Assembly: GCA_051984675.1 (NCBI GenBank)
Contig: JBPYFK010000073.1
Coordinates: forward strand, 1-22,220
DNA length: 22,220 nt
Direction of reading: 5' to 3'
DNA from: JBPYFK01 sp051984675
Lineage (GTDB): Bacteria > Actinomycetota > Actinomycetes > Mycobacteriales > Pseudonocardiaceae
Position 1 is the stretch's first letter. The number at the start of each line of letters is the position of its first letter. The position numbers were made by a program, and so were the translations under genes. Under the pieces are notes generated by a model that searched no databases, was not told the DNA's origin, and saw only the letters and a list, made by a program, of their open reading frames with translations. Shown one piece after another: positions 6,944 through 13,612 of the stretch.

Positions 6944-8910
6944 CAGGGATCACCCGCCTCCCGCCGGACGACGAGGTTGGCGGCGCCGTCGATGACCGCG
7001 GCCTCCCCCTCCGCGAGCAGGGTGGTGGTGTCCGACTGCTCGATCAACGCCGGCCCGGTCACCCGGTCGCCGGGTGCCAGTCCCGCGCGGGAGAGGACCC
7101 GAGCGTGTACGGCCCGACCCGCGATGCCGATCTCGCGGGACCGCTCAGGTTCGGGTTCGCCCTGGTCCCAGTCCCCGGGTGGCTCGGCGAGCACCGGCTC
7201 GCCTCGCGCCACGACCCGGAGCGTGACGACGCGGACCCGCTCGTCCCGCATGGCATACCCGTAGGCCCGCTCATGCGCGCGATGCAGCAGGTTCGCCAGG
7301 TCGGCGTCGTCACCGACGGTGATTCGAAGCTCGTGGGACTGACCCTCGTACCGCGCATCAGCGACCCTCGTCAGGGCGATGTCGCTCTCCACGCCCTGGT
7401 GCACCAGCTCGTCGCGGGCTTCGGATTCCAGTTCCGCCCAGGTCCGCACGAGGTCGTCTCCGGCGTCGGCCATCACGGTCCGGGACGCCTCGTAGCGCGC
7501 GGGCGCGAGCAGCAGTCCGAGCGCGCTGAGCACACCGGGTGCCGGTGGTACCACCACCGCCGGGCACCCGAGTTCGCGCGCCAGCGCGGTCGCGTGCAGC
7601 GGCCCAGCGCCCCCGTAAGCCACCAGGGCTAGCCCCGAAGGGTCCACGCCCCGCTCGGTGCTGACCTTGCGCAGGGCGCGGGCCATGGTCGCCCGCACGA
7701 CCAGCAGGATGCCGTGCGCCCCGCCGGCCGATGCCGGCAGCGCGCCGACCGTGTCCCGCGCGGCATCGACATCGAGCCGCAGGCCACCGCCGAGCTGGCG
7801 GCCCGGGTCGAGGTGGCCGAGCGCGCAATGCGCGTCGGTGACCGTAGGAGCGTCGCCGCCCAGCCCGTAGCACGCCGGTCCAGGGTCGGCGCCGGCCGAC
7901 TGCGGCCCCACGCGCAGCGCGCCTCCCGCGTCGACCCACGCGACCGATCCGCCGCCCGCGCCGACGGTGTGAATCCCGACCGCTGGGGTGCGAAACGGCA
8001 GCCCGGCGACCTCGGACGACGTCGACACTTCCGGCTGGCCAGCACGGATCGGGCACACGTCCGTCGACGTCCCGCCCATGTCGAAGGCGATCGCGTCCTG
8101 GAATCCGGCCGAGCGCGCCACCGCGCCAGCCGCGACCACGCCCGCCGCCGGCCCGGACAGCAACGTGTGCACCGGCGCGGACGCGGCGAACTCGATGCCG
8201 GCCGTTCCGCCGCCCGAGGTCATCACGGTGATCGTCGGCTCGGGCACGCGCTCGCTGAGATTGGCCAGGTACCGCCGCATCACCGGTTCGATCGCGGCGT
8301 TGAGCACGCATGTCGACGCGCGCTCGAACTCGCGGAACTCCGGCAGCAAGGTGTGCGAGCGAGTGATCGGCACGCCGAGCCGCTCCAGAGCGGCGCACAG
8401 CCGCCGTTCATGCTCGGGGCCGGCATAGGAGAACAGCAGGCTGACCGCGATCGACTCCGGTGCGAGGCGCTCGACCTCCCGCACCACCCGGTCGATTTCC
8501 GCGTCGGTGAGCGCGACGACTGGCTCGCCACTCGTGCTGGTCCGCTCGGCGACGGTGACGACCCGATCACGCGGGACGAGCGGCTCGGGGCGGGTGACCG
8601 ACAGGTCGTACAGCGCCGGCCGGTCCTGGCGTGCGATGTCCAGCACGTCCCGGAACCCGCCGGTGGTCACGAACACGGTGCGGGCGATCTTGCGTTCGAG
8701 CACCGCGTTGGTGGCCGTGGTGCTGCCGTGCGGGAGCAGCCGCAGCACGCCACCGGGCCAGCCTTCGGCGACTCCCCGCTGCACTCCCTCGGCCTGGTTC
8801 TCCGGCGTCGTCGGGACTTTGACCGCCTTCGGCCGATTCTGGTGTACGACAACGTCGGTGAACGTGCCACCGACGTCGACTCCGGCACACCCGGCGGGCT
8901 GCTCCGGCAT
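6940..8910 (-). CDS. hydantoinase A/oxoprolinase family subunit (HyuA)
   Basis: A 656-residue ASKHA-fold ATPase subunit. Phosphate-1 loop GVDVGGTFTDV (10-20), Hydant_A_N segment with HGSTTATNAVLERK (61-74) and VTTGGFRDVL (81-90), phosphate-2 motif FDMGGTSTDV (276-285), HTVGAGGGSVAWVD (314-327), VGPQSAGADPGPACYG (334-349), TDAHCALG (358-365) and adenosine motif YGGAGPLHATALA are all present, followed by the usual C-terminal beta domain, so it looks intact. It would phosphorylate the substrate for HyuB. ATG 8910 is chosen over the longer frame from 8928 because GGGAGGG lies five bases before it and GVDVGGTFTD then falls at the normal distance. It begins 39 bases after the metal-sensor stop. Substrate unknown. 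Confidence 0.9.
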   Translation of the reverse strand: MPEQPAGCAGVDVGGTFTDVVVHQNRPKAVKVPTTPENQAEGVQRGVAEGWPGGVLRLLPHGSTTATNAVLERKIARTVFVTTGGFRDVLDIARQDRPALYDLSVTRPEPLVPRDRVVTVAERTSTSGEPVVALTDAEIDRVVREVERLAPESIAVSLLFSYAGPEHERRLCAALERLGVPITRSHTLLPEFREFERASTCVLNAAIEPVMRRYLANLSERVPEPTITVMTSGGGTAGIEFAASAPVHTLLSGPAAGVVAAGAVARSAGFQDAIAFDMGGTSTDVCPIRAGQPEVSTSSEVAGLPFRTPAVGIHTVGAGGGSVAWVDAGGALRVGPQSAGADPGPACYGLGGDAPTVTDAHCALGHLDPGRQLGGGLRLDVDAARDTVGALPASAGGAHGILLVVRATMARALRKVSTERGVDPSGLALVAYGGAGPLHATALARELGCPAVVVPPAPGVLSALGLLLAPARYEASRTVMADAGDDLVRTWAELESEARDELVHQGVESDIALTRVADARYEGQSHELRITVGDDADLANLLHRAHERAYGYAMRDERVRVVTLRVVARGEPVLAEPPGDWDQGEPEPERSREIGIAGRAVHARVLSRAGLAPGDRVTGPALIEQSDTTTLLAEGEAAVIDGAANLVVRREAGDPW

Positions 8911-8949
8911 CGCTGCCCTCCCGAGCACGCGAACGACAGGATCAACCGC

Positions 8950-9387
8950 TCAAGCGTCGTCGATGACCGGAACTTCGGCACCCTGAACTTCGGCACCCTG
9001 AACTTCGGCACCCTGAACGTCGGCGCCGGCGACGGCCCGGTCGCTCCAGCCCAGCCGCCGGTGCTCGATGTGATACACCGCTTCGTCCAGCAGCGCCGCG
9101 ACGTGCGTGTCGAACAGCTTGTAGATAACGCTGCGGCCATTGCGCTCGCCGGCAACCAGGCCGAGATGTCGCAACATGCGCAGCTGGTGGGACACCGCGG
9201 ACTGCTCCATGCCTACCGCGTCGGCCAGGGCACTCACCGAGCACGCGCCCTCGCGCAGGCGCCCCAGGATCAGCAGCCGGCTCGGAGTGGCCAGAGCCTG
9301 GATGGTCGCGGCGATCGCCTTGGCCGACTCCGCGTCGATCCGCGCTGGTCCACGACCTTCCCTGCCGTCCTGGATGCGATGCCCCAC
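8950..9387 (-). CDS. nmtR: NmtR-like ArsR/SmtB nickel/cobalt sensor
   Basis: A 145-residue winged-helix repressor whose first 115 residues follow Mycobacterium tuberculosis NmtR: N-terminal GH, ALATPSRLLIL, recognition helix MEQSAVSHQLRMLRHLGL (about 60-77), and alpha5 metal site DTHVAALLDEAVYHIEH with Asp93, His95, His106 and His109 in place of NmtR Asp91, His93, His104 and His107. The NmtR residues His109 and His116 are replaced here by Arg111 and Ala118. The protein continues into an extra tail of about 25 residues built from AEVQG repeats. Metal binding releases such proteins from DNA. GTG 9387 gives the NmtR-like N-terminus; no clear ribosome site is present and a TAATGT -10 element lies six bases upstream, so the message is probably leaderless. 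It heads the hyu operon and is divergent from the CDF exporter. Confidence 0.88.
   Translation of the reverse strand: MGHRIQDGREGRGPARIDAESAKAIAATIQALATPSRLLILGRLREGACSVSALADAVGMEQSAVSHQLRMLRHLGLVAGERNGRSVIYKLFDTHVAALLDEAVYHIEHRRLGWSDRAVAGADVQGAEVQGAEVQGAEVPVIDDA
8970..9029 (-). repeat. 15-bp tandem repeat encoding an AEVQG tail
   Basis: Three perfect copies of GAACTTCGGCACCCT on the plus strand (8970-8984, 8985-8999, 9000-9014) are followed by a degenerate fourth copy (9015-9029). They lie in frame at the 3' end of the NmtR-like gene and encode successive AEVQG units. The period is a multiple of three, so copy number can change without a frameshift. Confidence 0.95.
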
Positions 9388-9393
9388 ACGGCA

Positions 9394-9399
9394 ACATTA
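9394..9399 (-). promoter_or_regulatory. -10 element for the NmtR-like gene
   Basis: TAATGT on the minus strand ends six bases before GTG 9387, the spacing expected for transcription starting at the start codon (leaderless mRNA). A matching -35 is not clear; the region where it would lie (around 9417-9423) touches the palindrome at 9419-9440. Confidence 0.45.
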
Positions 9400-9418
9400 G
9401 CAGCGGTGAACATCTGAG

Positions 9419-9440
9419 TACCTATTCATGTGATCAGGTA
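9419..9440. promoter_or_regulatory. ArsR-type operator candidate between nmtR and the CDF gene
   Basis: TACCTATTCAT and GTGATCAGGTA form an imperfect palindrome with 8 of 11 half-site positions matching (TACCT..TCA / TGA..AGGTA), centred between 9429 and 9430. It contains a TCA-TGA core like ArsR/SmtB operators. It overlaps TATGGT (9439-9444), a possible -10 of the CDF gene, and lies next to the probable -35 region of the divergent sensor gene. Binding would repress both directions until Ni/Co is present. Confidence 0.55.
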
Positions 9441-9453
9441 TGGTGAGGCCGTG

Positions 9454-10371
9454 ATGATGCATACGCACGCCTCTCACCAGCACCAACCCGAGCACGACCA
9501 TGACCGGGACACCGCGGACCGCGCAGCCGCGAACCGGGCCGTGACCGTCTCCGCGATCGGTCTGGCCGCCACCGGCGTGGTCGAACTGGGCATCGCGCTG
9601 TTCACCGGCTCCGTCGCGCTCCTGGGCGACGCCTTCCACAACCTGGCCGACGTCTCCACGTCGGCGGTGGTCTTCCTCGGCTTCTGGGTCTCCCGCCGGC
9701 CCGCGTCGCGCAGCCACCCCTACGGCTACGACCGGGCCGAGGATCTCGCCGGTCTCGGCGTGGCCCTGGTGATCTGGGCCAGCGCGGTCTTCGCCGGGTG
9801 GGAGAGCTACCACAAGCTGATCCACCAGACCCCGACCCACCAGATCGGCGTCGGCATCGTCGGCGCCGTCCTCGGGATCGCTGGCAACCAGCTGGTCGCG
9901 ATCTACAAGCGCCGCATCGGTCGCAGGATCGGCTCGGCGACGCTGCTCGCCGACGCCCAGCACTCCTGGCTGGACGCCCTGTCCTCGCTCGGCGCGCTGG
10001 TCGGCTTGGTGCTGGTCGCCGCCGGGTTCCCGTGGGGCGACCCGATCGCCGGCTTCGCCGTGACGCTGTTCATCGTGCACGTCGGCTACGACGTCACGAG
10101 GGAACTGATGCGGCACCTCACTGACGGCGTCGACCCGGACCACCTCGACACCGCCGAAGGCGCGGCCGGCACCGTCGACGGGGTGCGGGCGGCGACGGCG
10201 TCCGGTCGCTGGTCCGGACGCACGTTCCACCTGCACATCGAGGCCCACCTGAATCCGGCGCTACCGCTGTCGGAAGCCGACGCCGTGGCGCGGGAAGTCG
10301 AGACCGCGGTCCGGCAGTCGGTCCCGGAGGCGCGCCGCGTCCACTGCGACACCCACGCCAGCCAGGATTAA
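9454..10371 (+). CDS. cation diffusion facilitator metal exporter, His-rich N-terminus
   Basis: A 305-residue CDF transporter. The N-terminus is His-rich (MMHTHASHQHQPEHDHD), six membrane segments follow, and there is a C-terminal cytoplasmic domain (about 215-305). Metal-site residues are His62 and Asp66 in TM2 (GDAFHNLADV) and His170 and Asp174 in TM5 (ADAQHSWLDALSS), the H-D/H-D set of Zn/Co/Ni exporters and not the N-D/D-D set of Mn exporters. HPYGYDRAED (88-97) is the typical loop before TM3. It exchanges divalent metal for protons at the cytoplasmic membrane. ATG 9454 follows GGTGAGG by five bases; ATG 9457 is equally possible. The divergent NmtR-like gene and shared palindrome suggest induction by nickel or cobalt. 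In M. tuberculosis NmtR controls a P-type ATPase, so here a CDF occupies that role. Confidence 0.9.
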   Translation: MMHTHASHQHQPEHDHDRDTADRAAANRAVTVSAIGLAATGVVELGIALFTGSVALLGDAFHNLADVSTSAVVFLGFWVSRRPASRSHPYGYDRAEDLAGLGVALVIWASAVFAGWESYHKLIHQTPTHQIGVGIVGAVLGIAGNQLVAIYKRRIGRRIGSATLLADAQHSWLDALSSLGALVGLVLVAAGFPWGDPIAGFAVTLFIVHVGYDVTRELMRHLTDGVDPDHLDTAEGAAGTVDGVRAATASGRWSGRTFHLHIEAHLNPALPLSEADAVAREVETAVRQSVPEARRVHCDTHASQD

Positions 10372-10375
10372 CCGA

Positions 10376-11482
10376 TCAGCCGTTGTACACGTCGGTTCCG
10401 AAGCGCGGCAGGTTCGGGTCGTCGGCATACCCGAGGTGCGGCAAGCCGAACAGGTCCTCCACGCTCGCCAGCAGCGAGTAGTGGTTGTACGCGGTGCTGC
10501 TGAAGCTGTTCGGCTTGACGTACTTCGACAGCACGAGCGCTCCGACCCGACCCCCGCCAAGACCGGTGATGCCGGGAGAAGGCGTGTTCGGCCCCGGCCC
10601 TTCACCGCAGCACGCGGACGAATCCTGCTCGGGACCGTCCGACTCGTCGAAGGTGATGATCAGCATCCCGTCCTGCTGGAACGCCGGAGACGACGTGATC
10701 ACCGGCACCCACTGCCGCAACCACGCATCCGCCGAAACCAGACCGCCGGGTTGCCCGTCAACGCACGGCGAGTCATGCCCGTCATGGCACAGATTCGGCG
10801 TGATGTAGGAAAGGTTCGGAGTGCTCCCCACCTGCTGGAGATCAGTCGGCAGTGCGCCCAGGTCAACGTCGTTCCCGCAGGCCGGCGAGTTGATGATCGA
10901 ATCGAAGTAGACGAACGGGTTGTGCCGGGCCGCGTACTGGTCGCCCACCCGCGCCTTCTGCGTGTCGTCCATTGCACCGATCTGTGGATGACGACACGGA
11001 GTACCCATGTCCTCCATGTAGCCCTTCCAGGTCTTGCCCGCGGCGGAGAGCTGACCGGCCAGCGTGGGCACCGCCGCCGGATACACGCAGCCCTGACCAA
11101 CGGCCTGACCCGGTGCGGTCGTTCCGACCTGGTTGAACTGGTTGTAAACCTGGCAGTCCGCCTGGGTGTCGCCGTTCGGACCTTGGCCGGAGATCTCTGC
11201 GATGTAGTTGTCCAGGCTGTTGTGGCCAATTCCGTAGTACTGCGACAGCAGATTCCCCTGGCTGCGCAAAGTCTGGCTCAGATAGGGCGCCTGCGACCCC
11301 GCACCCCAGGTCTCGTCGAACCCCTTGTTCTCCAGGTTGATCACGAAGACGTGGCCCACCTGCGGCAGGTACGGCGCCGCTTGGGCACGTTCCGGCTTGT
11401 CCGAGGGGAAACCGACGAACAACGCGATCACCAGCGCGAGACCGGTCACGCAGGCGAGTAATCGCGGTCGACGAACCTTCAC
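10376..11482 (-). CDS. secreted PF04185 phosphoesterase (AcpA-like)
   Basis: A 368-residue exported phosphoesterase. It has a Sec-type signal (KVRRPRLLACVTGLALVIALFV, probable cleavage after AQA), then FVINLENKGFDETWG (metal/nucleophile-region motif near the N-terminus), SQYYGIGHNSLDNYIAEISGQ, RHNPFVYFDSI, the acidic motif IITFDESDG and NHYSLLASVEDLFGLPHLGYA. These are marks of the PF04185 phosphoesterase/acid phosphatase family, which releases phosphate from esters outside the cell. GTG 11482 overlaps the TGA of the upstream phospholipase gene and has GGAGG five bases before it; the longer frame starting at 11530 lies wholly inside that gene. Codon 8 is TTA (11459-11461), rare in high-GC actinomycetes. 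Its end is four bases from the convergent CDF gene. Confidence 0.88.
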   Translation of the reverse strand: MKVRRPRLLACVTGLALVIALFVGFPSDKPERAQAAPYLPQVGHVFVINLENKGFDETWGAGSQAPYLSQTLRSQGNLLSQYYGIGHNSLDNYIAEISGQGPNGDTQADCQVYNQFNQVGTTAPGQAVGQGCVYPAAVPTLAGQLSAAGKTWKGYMEDMGTPCRHPQIGAMDDTQKARVGDQYAARHNPFVYFDSIINSPACGNDVDLGALPTDLQQVGSTPNLSYITPNLCHDGHDSPCVDGQPGGLVSADAWLRQWVPVITSSPAFQQDGMLIITFDESDGPEQDSSACCGEGPGPNTPSPGITGLGGGRVGALVLSKYVKPNSFSSTAYNHYSLLASVEDLFGLPHLGYADDPNLPRFGTDVYNG

Positions 11483-12735
11483 GGCAACCTCCACCCGGAC
11501 GAGACAGCCAGATCCCGTAATGCATACCACTGTTCATAGTCGGCGGACGAGCCCGCTGCGCACGGTGCCCCCACGACTTGCGGAACCTCCCAGCGTGGCG
11601 CGGAAAGATTCGGCGGGTTGACGAAGTCCAGTACCTCCGCGATGTTGCGCGCCGCGCTGTCGCGCGCGGTCAGCGGCGCGAGATTCCACCGCCACTCCAC
11701 GGCTTTCAGCACCGACGTGTGGTCGTAGACGTCGCCTGCGACATAGCCCCGCCGCGCACGCGGCGAGATGACCACGCACGGCGTGCGGAACCCACGCAAC
11801 CCCCACGCCGGGTTGGCATCCGGGGCAACGGCCGGGGGCACGTGATCGAAGAAGCCGCCCCACTCGTCATAGTTGATCACGAGCAGGGTTCGTCCCCAGG
11901 CCGGGCTGGACGTGACGGCGTCGTAGACCTGGTTGAGGAAGGACTGGCCGGCCCGGATGTCGGCGTGCGGGTGATCATCGGCGGAGGTGCCGCTGTCCTC
12001 GTCGAGGAACTTCGGGTCGACGAACGCCAGCTCGGGCAGGTTGCCAGCCGCGCAGTCCGCGAGAAAGTCCCCGTACGGCGCACTGATGCTGGTGTACTTC
12101 GTGCCCCACAACGCGGTGAACGGAACGTCGTAGTAGTAATAGCGCCCGCGCAACCCGGCCGCCGCCAGCCGGTCCCAGATCGTTGGCAGCGTCGAAATCG
12201 TCGTGGAATTGTGAATCCGGTCGGTCTGCGCCGCGTGCTGGTAAAACCGGTTCGGATACGTCTCGGCCATGATCGCCGAGAAATAGTGGTCGCACACAGT
12301 CCAGTACGGCGCCGCCTGCCCGTAGAACGCGAGATCCTGCTGGGTGTAGTACCCGATCGCGAACTCGTCGTTCTCGCCGGCACGCAACCAGCCATCGCAC
12401 GCACCGTCGTTGTACTCGACCCGGCCACCCTCGAAGGAGTGGTCGGGATCGGGATGACCACACCCCTGCGTGGTCTGCAGGTGATACGTCCGATGCGCGA
12501 CGTTGAACCGGTCGCGGTAGACCAGCCCTTCCTGCTTCCCCTCCGCTCCTGGCAACCACCCCAGGTAGTGGTCGAACGAACGGTTTTCCATCATCACCAC
12601 GACGATGTGATCGATACCGGACGCCTCGGGCGCCGGCAGCGCGGGCGCAGGCGACGCCGCCGCGCGATCCGTCAGGCTCGACGCGAGCGCCACGGTCGCT
12701 GTTCCCGCCAGGAACTGCCTACGGGTAGGTGTCAC
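11479..12735 (-). CDS. TAT-exported phospholipase C-type phosphoesterase
   Basis: A 418-residue PF04185 protein closer to bacterial phospholipase C than its neighbour. It has a twin-arginine-like signal (TRRQFLAGTATVALA), IDHIVVVMMENRSFDHYLG (about 40-58; Glu/Asn metal and catalytic region), AETYPNRFYQHAAQTD, PELAFVDPKF, VINYDEWGGFFDHVPP (Asp/Glu/His site) and HTSVLKAVEWRW. Such enzymes cleave phospholipid head groups or other phosphodiesters after folded export. It starts at GTG 12735 with only a weak ribosome site. It is the first gene of a two-gene operon, overlapping the AcpA-like gene by four bases. At about 420 residues it lacks the C-terminal domains of the 700-residue haemolytic PlcH-type enzymes. 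Confidence 0.9.
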   Translation of the reverse strand: MTPTRRQFLAGTATVALASSLTDRAAASPAPALPAPEASGIDHIVVVMMENRSFDHYLGWLPGAEGKQEGLVYRDRFNVAHRTYHLQTTQGCGHPDPDHSFEGGRVEYNDGACDGWLRAGENDEFAIGYYTQQDLAFYGQAAPYWTVCDHYFSAIMAETYPNRFYQHAAQTDRIHNSTTISTLPTIWDRLAAAGLRGRYYYYDVPFTALWGTKYTSISAPYGDFLADCAAGNLPELAFVDPKFLDEDSGTSADDHPHADIRAGQSFLNQVYDAVTSSPAWGRTLLVINYDEWGGFFDHVPPAVAPDANPAWGLRGFRTPCVVISPRARRGYVAGDVYDHTSVLKAVEWRWNLAPLTARDSAARNIAEVLDFVNPPNLSAPRWEVPQVVGAPCAAGSSADYEQWYALRDLAVSSGWRLP

Positions 12736-12785
12736 GCGCCGTTCTTAACACCGTTTATCGCTGAAGACACAGAGCCGAGCGGGAT

Positions 12786-12803
12786 ATTAACCACTGTTTC
12801 ATC
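12786..12803 (+). promoter_or_regulatory. possible PHO box upstream of the phospholipase gene
   Basis: ATTAACC (12786-12792), a four-base spacer and TTTCATC (12797-12803) resemble two 11-bp direct-repeat units of the Streptomyces PhoP box (GTTCACC), each with 5 of 7 matches. It lies 51-68 bases before GTG 12735 but on the strand opposite to the gene, and the match is weak. Confidence 0.25.
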
Positions 12804-12820
12804 CGGGCGATACCAGCAGG

Positions 12821-12833
12821 TGATCGGCGATCA
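12821..12833. promoter_or_regulatory. TGATCG-G-CGATCA palindrome
   Basis: A perfect 6-bp inverted repeat with a one-base centre lies between the carbonic anhydrase stop and the phospholipase start. AGTCCAA follows it and recurs near 12880. It could be a regulator site for the phospholipase operon; nothing identifies the protein. Confidence 0.3.
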
Positions 12834-12904
12834 GTCCAAACGCCCGGCGCCACCGGTCGAGGACGCGCTGAGCAGTCAGTCCAATGTAGACGATCGGCGC
12901 ACCG

Positions 12905-13528
12905 TCACGTCAGCACCCCCTGGCTGCCCACCAACCGCACCGAGCCGTCCGCGAGCCGGTAGGACAGTCCCGCCACCGCACAGCGGTTCGCCGAAACCGC
13001 GTCCGCCAACACCGCCGACCGCTCCACCAGGAAGTCGATGGTGTGCCGCACGTGCTCATCCACGATGCCGTCGACTTCGGTCACGCCGGCGACGCGGGCG
13101 GCGGACACACTGGGCGTCACGCGTTCCACGAGATCACGCACGTAGCCCGACGGTGTCACGCCCTGCTCCCAGGCGTTCTTGGCAGCGGTCACCGCGCCGC
13201 ACGAGTCGTGCCCCAGCACCACGACCAGCGGAGCACCCAGCACACCGACGCCGTACTCGACGCTGCCGAGCACCTCCTCGCCGATGACGTGCCCGGCGGT
13301 CCGCACCACGAACAGGTCCCCGAGACCCTGATCGAAGATGATCTCCGCGGCCAGCCGGGAGTCCGAGCAACCAAACAGCACCGCGAAGGGCCGCTGGCCT
13401 GACGCGAGTGCCGCCCGCCGGTCGGCATCCTGGTTCGGGTGCAGCCGTTCACCGGCCACGAACCTGTGGTTCCCGTCAAGCAGAGTCTGAAAAGCCTGGG
13501 CTGGCGCGAGCTGAACCGAATCAGACAT
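12905..13528 (-). CDS. beta-class carbonic anhydrase
   Basis: A 207-residue protein with the beta-carbonic anhydrase zinc site: Cys54 in FGCSDSR with the Asp56-Arg58 dyad, then His107 and Cys110 in LGHDSCGAV. Length and motif order match plant/bacterial-type beta enzymes, and no signal peptide is visible, so it should be cytosolic. It interconverts CO2 and bicarbonate. ATG 13528 (MSDSVQLAP) is preferred. TATTTT lies seven bases upstream, which would fit a leaderless promoter; there is no ribosome site. It is divergent from the glycosyltransferase gene. A bicarbonate-supplying role for carboxylases is general knowledge, and no link to the hyu operon is shown. Confidence 0.93.
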   Translation of the reverse strand: MSDSVQLAPAQAFQTLLDGNHRFVAGERLHPNQDADRRAALASGQRPFAVLFGCSDSRLAAEIIFDQGLGDLFVVRTAGHVIGEEVLGSVEYGVGVLGAPLVVVLGHDSCGAVTAAKNAWEQGVTPSGYVRDLVERVTPSVSAARVAGVTEVDGIVDEHVRHTIDFLVERSAVLADAVSANRCAVAGLSYRLADGSVRLVGSQGVLT

Positions 13529-13579
13529 ACAGAGCAAAATACAGCACGATCAGCGCGGTATGGTCGTGTTGATAATCAC

Positions 13580-13598
13580 CCGGCCGAGATATGGCCGG
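13580..13598 (+). promoter_or_regulatory. hairpin just before the glycosyltransferase ribosome site
   Basis: CCGGCC (13580-13585) and GGCCGG (13593-13598) form a six-bp stem around GAGATAT, ending two bases before CAGGAGG (13601-13607). GATAAT (13571-13576) just upstream resembles a -10, although no matching -35 is clear. The hairpin would lie at the 5' end of the message or serve as an operator. Confidence 0.3.
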
Positions 13599-13612
13599 GG
13601 CAGGAGGACCGC

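Noticed and set aside
5381..8910. Acetone carboxylase acxAB
   Set aside because: HyuB is only 520 residues and no AcxC-like gamma subunit is recognisable; the general hydantoinase/oxoprolinase family name is safer.
8970..9029. CRISPR-like array
   Set aside because: The 15-bp units are directly adjacent with no spacers and lie in frame within a coding region.
5531..9417. Long plus-strand frames opposite hyuB, hyuA and the sensor (577 and 567 residues)
   Set aside because: Arg/Pro/Ala-rich antisense shadows of well-supported minus-strand genes.
11578..13287. 569-residue plus-strand frame opposite the phospholipase and carbonic anhydrase genes
   Set aside because: It spans two recognised minus-strand genes and their gap, and has no coherent domain.
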